DNA of 64,000 nucleotides, taken from Chrysomallon squamiferum. Taxonomy: Eukaryota > Mollusca > Gastropoda > Neomphalida > Peltospiridae. Under the pieces are notes generated by a model, which was given only the letters and a program-made list of their open reading frames with translations, ran no database searches and had not been told where the DNA came from. Below, one piece after another: positions 13,901 to 22,897 of the stretch. The DNA lies in assembly GCA_012295275.1 (NCBI GenBank), contig CM022665.1, positions 44,670,652 to 44,734,651 on the forward strand, read 5' to 3'. Numbering within the stretch: position 1 is the stretch's first letter; every line of letters starts with the position of its first letter. The position numbers and the translations under genes are program-made.

Positions 13901-16261
13901 GTAAAATTATTATGCTGTTAATAGCAGATAATTTAAACACAGCTTCTGAAAACACACATATTTGTGTTTGTGTGTACACATTTTTCAAAAGCTTTCCTGA
14001 ATTCTCTGTACATTAGAAAATACTGAAATATAATAAAAAAAAAAATAAAAATTAATTTCAGACAAAAGCTTTCATGAATTTACTGTACATTAGAAAATAC
14101 TGAAATATAATTAAAAAAATAAATAAAAATTAATTTCAGACAAAAGCTTTCATGAATTCTCTCTACATTAAAAAATACTGAAATTTAACCAAAAAAATAA
14201 ATAAATAAAAAAATTTAATTTCAGACAAATTCCTGGTGGGAATCCATCAAGAAGCAGTTTTTAGTTTAACAACAGGAAGCCTCACTCTGGCTGTTGGCGA
14301 CAGTTTCAAACTCGAACCTGAGGCTGGGTTTGACCTTCAGGTCATCGGTGACCTTGCACAGCAGCTGCCAGTAGAAGCTAACAAAACAGTGAACCTCAGT
14401 GTCAAGGTCTTTTGTCCTGAGAACACTGACTTTGAGGAGAAAATAGAAAAGAAGGTAATAGGATGATGTTTTAACTATTACTTTGATGATACTTTGTTAT
14501 TGATTTGTGATGAAAACAAATGTAACCTGTTAAAATATATAATTGTTCTGATGTGAACGGAAAGTCTAAATAGGTTAAGTGATTTTGTTGTTACAGTATG
14601 TGTTGTGTTTGGTACTTCATGTTATTGTTTTATATCTTCTTCTTCTTCTTTTTTTTTATTTCCCCACTAAAACCAAACTTGGCTAATAATAAAGTTTGAG
14701 GATGATTTGAACACATATTTTTATGTGTGTATGTATGTATATATACACACATACAGAAACATACATATATAATAAATAATGTTTTATCAAAAATTTCATA
14801 ATCATCTTTCTTCTTTCTTTCTGCCTTTCTTTCTTTCTTTCTTTTGTTCTTCAAAGCATACTAAATACTAAATTTGTCTTTTGAAATCAGCTGAAGTGTG
14901 TGATACCCTCTTGGAACAAGACGTTGGAGACAGAAGTTGTGTTTATCTTTCCATTTGCTGTCAGCCAGAGATTGCACACCTCAGTAGAAAGGTCAGTGCA
15001 GTGACACCTGCATAATCTGGACAGTACGATTTTTGTCAGTAAATGTTCTGATACACAGATTTTTATAGAATAATCCCCCTTTAAATTTGGATTTTGTATG
15101 AATGTATTTTTTCTGTTAACTATTATTTTTTGTTTTAATAATGATAATGATAATGATAAAAATAATAATGATAAAAAAAATAATAATGATAATAAAAATA
15201 ATAATAATAATAATAATTTATAATGATAATAACAGTAATAATAAAATAATAATAAAAATAACAACAGCAGCAAAAACAGCAATAAGAAGAAGTACGACAA
15301 AGAAGAATACAAACTGAAAGAAGATTTTAAAAGATTTTTGCTTCTAAAATTAATACAATAGGTGTATATTTTTTAACAGAGATTATATTTACTAAATTCA
15401 AAAAGTTCTGTTTTTTGACAACCCGTGACAGTTCTTATTTATTAATTCAATTTTTTTTTTTTTTTTTTTTTTTTCTCTGAATAGAAAATATATCCAATTG
15501 ACAGTACAGGGTAGTACATCGTCCAATTTCATACTGACAAGACCAGAGTTATGTGCCCTTACCAATGACGTTGAGGTTTACTTAATGAACAGTCCTGGTC
15601 AGGAAATGGTAAGGAATAATAAGGAATAAGGAATAACTGACCAACCACACATCACATACATTATTCTTAATTGGAATAACTGACCAACCACACATCACAT
15701 ACATTATTCTTAATTAAAATATAAAACAAAAGAATAATAAGGAATAAGGCATAGCTGACACATACACATACATTATTCTTAATTAAAATATAACACAAAA
15801 GTCATAGACATGTTGATGGTGCTTTCAGGTTTTTGTTACTAATACACAAAGGAACTTGTTTCTAATTCAGCTGTGAATAATGCTCATTAGCTGATTTTTA
15901 TACACTACGAAGTTTAAAACAGGGTTAATTCAAACCTCTTTTGTTCAGGATTCACAATTGCTCATTTTCCTGCTTTGTCGTTTAAGCTGAAAACCTCTTC
16001 GGTTGGAAATGATGGAATTCATGGGCACAATAGATGTTAAGTATGAGGGAGGGGGCAAATGGAGTTATCTGCTCTTACACAATGTGTCAGAATAGTGTTT
16101 AGTTCTGTGAATGAATACAAAAATCAGATATTCTGTATTAAGTAGTTTGTCATGCAATACATATAGAAAGATTTCTCTAAGTACTACCCTTCAACATGTA
16201 TATGTATGTGTATGTGTCTGTATGTATGTATATGTGTATATGTATATCTTATATGTATATG

Positions 16262-16293
<32 letters not shown>

Positions 16294-16319
16294 TATATAT
16301 ATATATGCATGTATATGTG

Positions 16320-16381
<62 letters not shown>

Positions 16382-16492
16382 TATATAAAATAATAAAAAG
16401 AATATAAAAGATTTCTTGCTTACACAGTCCAGAATTAGCTTTTTTCTGATGGACAGAGAAACTTCCTGTCACTACATTTCTCACATAACAAC

Positions 16493-16523
<31 letters not shown>

Positions 16524-16901
16524 CTATATCTATCTATATATATATATATATATTATGGATGTCTTTACAATTTGGTGACTGGTGATTTTTTGCCCCCTTT
16601 GGCTGTTAGATGCATATTTACCATGTGTTATTGAATTACCAGTAATTAAAATTTCTTAAAAAAAAAAACTATAATGGAAATGACTGATATCATTTTTTTT
16701 AAAAAATATTGAAATTGCAGAACATATTAGTTGGTATGAAAATATGTTTGGGAAGAAAATTTAAAACCTTTTTCTATTTTAAATTTTTTTTTTTTTTTTT
16801 ATTAACTCTATAATTTATGTGTAGTTTTAAATTATAGACAGTTGGGTGCCATATAACGTAATATATAAATTCCTGTTTTAAATAACAGACAGCTGTGTAT
16901 G

Positions 16902-16955
<54 letters not shown>

Positions 16956-18941
16956 TTCTTTGTTAAATAATATTTTGTTTTTAACAACAGATAGTTGGGT
17001 GTGAGATAACTTATATATATATACATATACATATATATTTATATTTCTGTGTCAAACAATATATTTTTTATAAAATTACAGACATTAGGGTATGAGATAA
17101 CATAATATACACACACATACACACAGAGATGTATTTCTATTTCTGTGTTGAACAATATTTCTTTAAAAATTACAAATATTTGTGTATGACTACTATGAGA
17201 TTACATAATATATATATATATATATATATATTTCTGTGTTAAATATTTTTTTTAAATTACAGACATCTGGGTATGAGATATATATAATTTATGTATATAT
17301 ATATATATATATTTATTTCTATTTCTGTATTAACCAATATTTTTTTTATGAGATATATATAATTTATATATATATATATATATTTATTTCTATTTCCGTA
17401 TTAACCAATATTTTTTTTATGAGATATATATAATTTTATTTATATATATATATTTCTATTTCTGTGTTAAATAATATATTTTGTTAAACTTACAGACAGT
17501 TAGTAATCTTCAGGCTGCTAACTATGTCTGGCAGATGAAGTGCAACACACCTAAAGTTACATCAGTAGAGATGGTTTTCACCGTCGACTACAGCAGCGAC
17601 CTTGATTTGGCAGACGTACCGCGCAGACATCACTACACTTTCTCAATTGAAAATTTTCAGGTGCGTTTACGATTTATTTATTTTTAGTCTGTTGATATTG
17701 TTGTTGTTAGTATTTTTGTTGTTATTGTTTTTATTATTATTATTAAATTCTTTTTTTATTATAATAATTATATTTATTATAAATATTGATGTTATTATTA
17801 TTACTATTATTATTATTAATATTATTATTATTTTATTTATTTTTTCAATAATTTGGTATAATTATTTTATATCATTATTATTATTATAATTATTTATCTT
17901 TATTATTATAAAATTTATATTAATTCTATTATTATAATTATTGATGTTATTTTTATTATTACCATTATTATTATTATTATTATTATTATTTTTATTTTTT
18001 ATTTTTTTTGCTGGTTTATATTTACCATCATCATATTATTCTGCTGCTGTTCTTGTCATTTTACTTATATCTGAAAATAAAACCATAAAATATCTGAAGA
18101 CTCTGAGTGAACAAGAAAGTAATCTTCTTAGATTACAGTTTTTGTAATTAGACTCTTTAGAAAAAAAATAACAGATTTCATATAACAAAACATTCCCCTT
18201 CCAGATGTCATATTTTGAGAAAAATTATTGATGTTTTCATATTTTAATAATTGTGCATTTTCCACATAAAGTTTTTTGAATGTGTTATATGTTTGCAGTC
18301 ATAAAAACCATGCAACATCAATTGTGAATATTCATTTTTAGCCAGACATTGTTTATTTTAAAGACCTTTAGTAAACTGTGGTTCTGGTATCAATGTTTAG
18401 GTTAATGTAAATTAAATAATAACCAACCGTAACAAGTAGGATAACCAGTAGTAACTGTAACAACCATGTGTTAGTTTCTGTATGAATGAAACCATCACAG
18501 TGCACAGCAGAATATAAAAAGTAACCAAACACTAATTACATTTGGACTGATTTCTTTTTGTCTTTGTTCAAGGAATTTGATTTAATTTTTCCTTTTTCTT
18601 GTTGATAGGCCAAAATAAAAATTTTGAAAATTTTGAAAATTGAATGATTAATTCATGATAATAATAATGTTAGTGTTGATGATGATGATGATGAAGTATA
18701 TGATGCTGATGATTGTAATAAGATAAGAAATTTATCAACAAACTTTATTAATTTAAAAATAAATAAATAAATAAAAGATAACATGTACAATTACATGTTA
18801 TATAGGTAAACAGCTGCCATGATTGATGTTCAAAAAAGCAAGAATTATTATCACATTTGTTTATTTTATTATTATCCAATATTTAACATGATATTAAAAA
18901 AAAAAAAAAAAATTAATAACAAAATATATATAAATAAATAA

Positions 18942-18985
<44 letters not shown>

Positions 18986-21900
18986 TAAATACAAAATGAA
19001 AATAATTAAATAAATGATAAATAATAATAAAAATAATAAAAAATTAAATAATAAAAAATAAAGTTTACAGGAAAAAAAAAAGAAACAAACAAAACAAAAC
19101 AAAACAACATAAAAAACCCAACCAACAAACAATAAATAAAATGAAAAACAAAATGCTAAAATAATGAAATGAAACAAAATAAAAGAAATACAAATAACAA
19201 ACAAAACCAAAAAGGAAACACCAATTCATAACAAAAAAAAAAAAAAAAAAACACCTCCCAAACAAATCATACTTGTAATCTATAAAAAAAATCAATATAA
19301 ACTCTAATAAACCTTTTCCAAGAAAATTAAACCTTTAACTATTTTTACCTTGAAATTAATCTTTTCTTTAATGTATTGATTTTGTGGCATCTGCAACAAA
19401 TTATTAATGTCTTTGAATTTAAAACTTCCTGTCAACTGATTAATGACCTTTGTCTTGGAAAGGAATCACGTTTCCTGCAGTTAGATCTGCTTACCTGTAA
19501 TTCCAGGTATTTGTTCACCTGTAATTGACCACCAAAATAGACAAGAAAGGTGATCTGTAAACCGATTGATGACATTGTTTCATCATGTTGATGTTCTGTA
19601 AAAATTAAAGAAATTAAAAAAAAAAAAAAAAATAAATAAAAAAGAAAATAAAGAACAGTGATTTTAGATTTGTCTTGATCATTAGTTAAGAGTTGTTTAC
19701 AAATTTATTTTAAAAAAAAGAAGAAAAAAAGGAGGAAGTAAATGAAAGAATAAAAAGAAGAAAGATTTTTGATGTAACTTGTAAGTGTGTTTAACAAGAT
19801 TTATTACAGATGGGGTGTAAATAATGGGGCTAAGCTGCAATTAAACCACCAGATGCATGTGTAGGTTTCTTCACAAAAGATATTACTAGTGTACTTCCCA
19901 TTACAGCTAATGCTCCATAATTTGTTTGTCTAACACTGTAATGAGTAATTTCTTGTCTTTAGGAGTTTGGTCATAAAAAAATATTATTCTCTGCTAATCT
20001 GTAACTACTGCTGTAGTTTCTAGAATGCCTAATTACATGTATGTTTTTTCCTGTCTACGTGAAGGTTTATGTAAAATATATCATGTGGCTAATTGTTGAT
20101 AAAAGTGTAGTAATGAATGGGTAAAGACAGACTTTTGTGTTTAATTTCTTTTTTTTAATTAAAATAAATAGATTAAATAAATAAATAAATAATTATAGAA
20201 ATATAGAAATAAAAAAATTTCATATTTATACATGATACTAATACTGATGCTGAGTATTGAAAATGAAAGATTTCAAATTAATATTAATTTTCAGTCCAAG
20301 GTTACTGAAATATTTCAAATTCATTTTAATTTTTACTGCCCGCATACATTCCCTCTATCTCCAAAAATTAAAACAATTCTTTAAATAAATGAAAAGAGGA
20401 AATCTCTGTCATTTCTATTAAATTAAATTCTGTCCAAGTATTTGGAAGCCTGTGCATGCATTCAAGTATTTGTGTGTGTGGGTATGGGTGTATGTTTACA
20501 AGACAACAATTAAATATTTTAATGGATGCATGTGCATGGGCACATGTGTGTGTGTTAGCATGTGTGTGTGGGTTTGGGGGTTTATGTGTACAAGACTGTT
20601 AACAAATAAATTATTTTGTTTAATGTTCTTCAGACCAAGTACATACTGAACTATCACATTGAGAGTGGACACACAAAGAAGATGTACAAAGTGGGGAAGA
20701 TGTGCACTCTACACATAGAGGTGAAGAAAACACACACGGGACAGACCAATCACCAGAATCTGGTCTATGAAGTCTGCACAGCCCAGCAAAACTGGGCCAT
20801 TTCAGCCAAGTCTACAGGTTTTTAACATTTATCTGCATTTATCTACAGTTATCTACAGAAATTTAACATTTATCTACAGTTATCTACAGATATTTAATAC
20901 TCATCTACAAATATTTGACACTTTTCTACATATATTTAATACTTCTTCAGGTATTTAACATTTTTCCACATCTGTTCAACATTTATCTATAAACATTTAA
21001 CACTTTTATGCAGGTATTTAACACTTACCTACATGTACTTAACACTTACCTACATATATTTAACACTTATCTACAGATATTTAACACTTATCTACATTTT
21101 ATTTACCACTTATCTACATATATTTAACTTATCTACATTTTATTTAACACTTATCTACATGTATTTAACACTTATCTACATTTTATTTACCACTTATCTA
21201 CATTTTATTTAACACTTATCTACATATATTTAACACTTATCTACATGTATTTAACATTTATCTACAGATATTTAACACTTATCTACATTTTATTTAACAC
21301 TTATCTACAGATATTTTACAGATGTTTAATTTCTCAATATATGTTTGGAAACATTTTTTTTTTAAAACAGAATATTATATTCTGACATTTTAAATATATT
21401 TTGTATCAGATCATGTTGGATTGCTTTTTTTTTTTAATAAGATCATGTTTTGTTTTGAATCAGATTATATTTGTTTTTAATCAAATCATGTTTATTTTTA
21501 ATCAGGTTATGTTTTGAGTCAGATTTGTTTTGTTTTGATTTCAGGTAATATTTTGTTTGTTTTCAGGTGTTTTCACACTAAACAATGGCTACTACAAAAC
21601 AATTATTGATGTGTTACCTTTGGAAGCTGGCTTTATTCACCTACCAATGGTCACTTTACAAAAATACAACCCAGAAAGCAAAATACCTGTTGTTGTTTCA
21701 GGTTAGAGATCTTTTTTTTCCTTTTCTCTTTTTTTTCTTTTTTTTTTTCTATCATTTTTTTTTTTTTTTTTTTTTTCATTTTATTTACTTTATTTTGTAA
21801 TATTAATTAATTAAATAATTTATTATTATTATTTATTTAATTTGTTTAACAAAATTAATTTTTTTTATATAAATATTTAATTTATGTTTGTTTGATTTTA

Positions 21901-22864
21901 TTATTTGTTATGATTTATTTATTTGTTTTATTTTTATCTTTTTGTTATTATTATTATGGTTGTTTTTTTTGTGTTTTTTTTACATATATTGTTTTGTTTT
22001 GTTTATGTATAATAACATTTATTTTCAGTAGTCATTTTTATATGGGTTGGCATTATTACAGGAAATATCTTTATTTCATTATCATTTTTTATAATTAATT
22101 AATTTTATTTTTAATTTCGAAACTGAATTAGCTATAATAAATGAATAAATTAACATTGATTAATCAATCTGACAGACACTTCAGTACCTACCATGAAGTA
22201 TTTGTATTTTTTTTACACTGTATGCAAAGGAAAATATCACATTAAGCACATAATTATGGTTTAGTAAATCTTCCTATAATATGTCTAAGCAAAAATTGTA
22301 TGTAGAAAATGGTTTATCTTATTACAAATATTTATTACTATTACTTATTCAAAAATTTATAAAATTCATCACAGAAAACTCAGAAACATTCAGTTTGTTT
22401 TCTGTACAGAAATCTTTCAGTGTCCACTTTTAATTAATTTTGAGCAAGCTGTATGTTGATTGGTTGATGATGCTGAACTTTATAAGAGACATTCAGTCAT
22501 TGGCTGAAGTTTTAATATTATATTTAAATAAGTCTTCGTGACTTAATAATATGATATAACATTTTGGACACATAAACCTATGTTAGATGTTGTCCCTAAG
22601 TTTATTGTACACTTTTGATTTTTAAATCATAAACAGTAGATATATATTTGATCCACTGAGTTTTTGAATTTCAAGGAATACTTAACATCTGAACATTATA
22701 TAAAGTTATTCAATACTAAATTTTATACTTGTTTTTTTAATACTTATTTTAACCGAAAATGAATTTTATAATAATAATGATGATCATTATAATGATAATA
22801 TGGATAATGATGATGCTGTTGCTGCTACTTCTGAATATGATAATAATAATACTGTTGTTAATGA

Positions 22865-22897
<33 letters not shown>

